From assembly GCA_003963455.1 (NCBI GenBank), contig RXJA01000392.1, positions 1 to 44,227 on the forward strand: a DNA stretch of 44,227 bases. The letters are read 5' to 3'. This document shows, one piece after another, positions 43,668 through 44,227 of this stretch. A program made the translations under genes and the position numbers. The DNA comes from Hyphomicrobiales bacterium. Lineage in GTDB: Bacteria > Pseudomonadota > Alphaproteobacteria > Rhizobiales > Rhizobiaceae. Below the pieces are notes generated by a model. The model saw only the letters and a list, made by a program, of their open reading frames with translations. It did no database searches and was not told the DNA's origin. Numbering within the stretch: the stretch's first letter is position 1; every line of letters starts with the position of its first letter.

Positions 43668-44227
43668 ATGTCGCTGGAACTTTACGCCACCTATGTCGTC
43701 GCCTGCATCGTCATCATCCTGGTGCCAGGGCCGACGGTCACGCTGATCATCGCCAACAGCATCCGTCACGGATCGCGCGCGGGCCTGGCCAACGTCGCCG
43801 GCACGCAGGCCGGCCTTGCCATCATGATCGCCATCGTCGGCATCGGCCTCAACACGCTGATCGCCGGCATGGGCCACTGGTTCGAATGGGTGCGGCTGAT
43901 CGGCGCCGCCTACCTGATCTGGATGGGCGTGCAGATGTTCCGCGCAAAAGGCGCGCTGAACCCGGACGGGTCGGCGAAGAAGCCGCGCGGCGGCTTCTTC
44001 CTGCAGGGTTTTCTTGTGGCGATCTCCAATCCCAAGACGCTCGTCTTCTTCGGCGCCTTCTTCCCCCAATTCATCGCGCCGCAAGGCAATTACACGCTGC
44101 AGATCGTGGTCATGGGCCTGACCGCGATGATCTTCGCCGCCATGTCGGACTCGACCTACGCCCTTGCCGCCAGCCGCGCCGGCCGGCTGCTGTCGGCCAG
44201 CCGCGTCAGGCTGATGTCGCGCATCAG
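43668..44227 (+). CDS. LysE-family amino-acid exporter (cut by window end)
   Basis: The first 186 codons of a membrane exporter. N-terminus YVVACIVIILVPGPTVTLIIANS has the PGP motif of LysE/RhtB translocators, and IRHGSRAGLANVAGTQAG follows; several further helices and SNPKTLVFFGAFFPQF are seen. Typical length is about 205-210 residues, so about 20 are missing beyond 44227. GAGGGA lies before the ATG. The exported amino acid is not known. Confidence 0.9.
   Translation, partial: MSLELYATYVVACIVIILVPGPTVTLIIANSIRHGSRAGLANVAGTQAGLAIMIAIVGIGLNTLIAGMGHWFEWVRLIGAAYLIWMGVQMFRAKGALNPDGSAKKPRGGFFLQGFLVAISNPKTLVFFGAFFPQFIAPQGNYTLQIVVMGLTAMIFAAMSDSTYALAASRAGRLLSASRVRLMSRI

Overview
The window is about 44 kb of high-GC alphaproteobacterial DNA and looks chromosomal. 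Protein relatedness and intergenic mosaic palindromes of the rhizobial type (six places) suggest a Mesorhizobium-like member of the Hyphomicrobiales; the genus is inferred, not proven. No tRNA, rRNA, CRISPR array, insertion sequence or phage gene was seen.

Layout: (1) 25-5665, an ABC importer of the nitrate/sulfonate/taurine type (ATPase, permease, Tat-exported binding protein) with a Gfo/Idh/MocA dehydrogenase and an amidase signature enzyme; strong GC stem-loops sit in the gaps. (2) 5838-7753, three small unrecognised proteins and a dihydrodipicolinate synthase paralogue. (3) 7902-9185 (minus), a sensor-less-kinase KdpD-like membrane/GAF protein and a small hypothetical. (4) 9574-17883, a complete potassium uptake operon: two micro-proteins (the second is KdpF), KdpA, an extra 78-aa membrane protein, KdpB, KdpC, and the KdpD/KdpE two-component system. 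(5) 17933-26858 (minus), an IalB-like exported protein and a 2733-aa glycine-rich autotransporter with about 28 repeats, opposite a small Gln-rich exported protein at 27185. (6) 27629-31535, NUDIX hydrolase, NmrA-like reductase, then an ArsR / AHSA1 / VOC / membrane peptide / DUF1801 / DUF1801 run. (7) 31840-38966, a GGDEF-EAL protein and housekeeping-type singletons (GNAT, DUF2214, endonuclease III, DUF2244, LCMT-like methyltransferase, Ada-like alkyl-DNA repair protein). (8) 39201-41022, four overlapping exported-protein genes with two spore-coat-U-like pilin candidates, a one-domain chaperone-like protein and an unrecognised protein, but no usher. (9) 41213-44227, ribokinase, a second amidase and a LysE-type exporter cut by the window end.

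The most interesting items are the usher-less SCPU cluster, the extra membrane protein wedged between kdpA and kdpB by stop/start overlap, the stand-alone KdpD sensor module beside kdp, the giant repeat autotransporter, and the fact that several genes take their stop codon from the first bases of a mosaic repeat.
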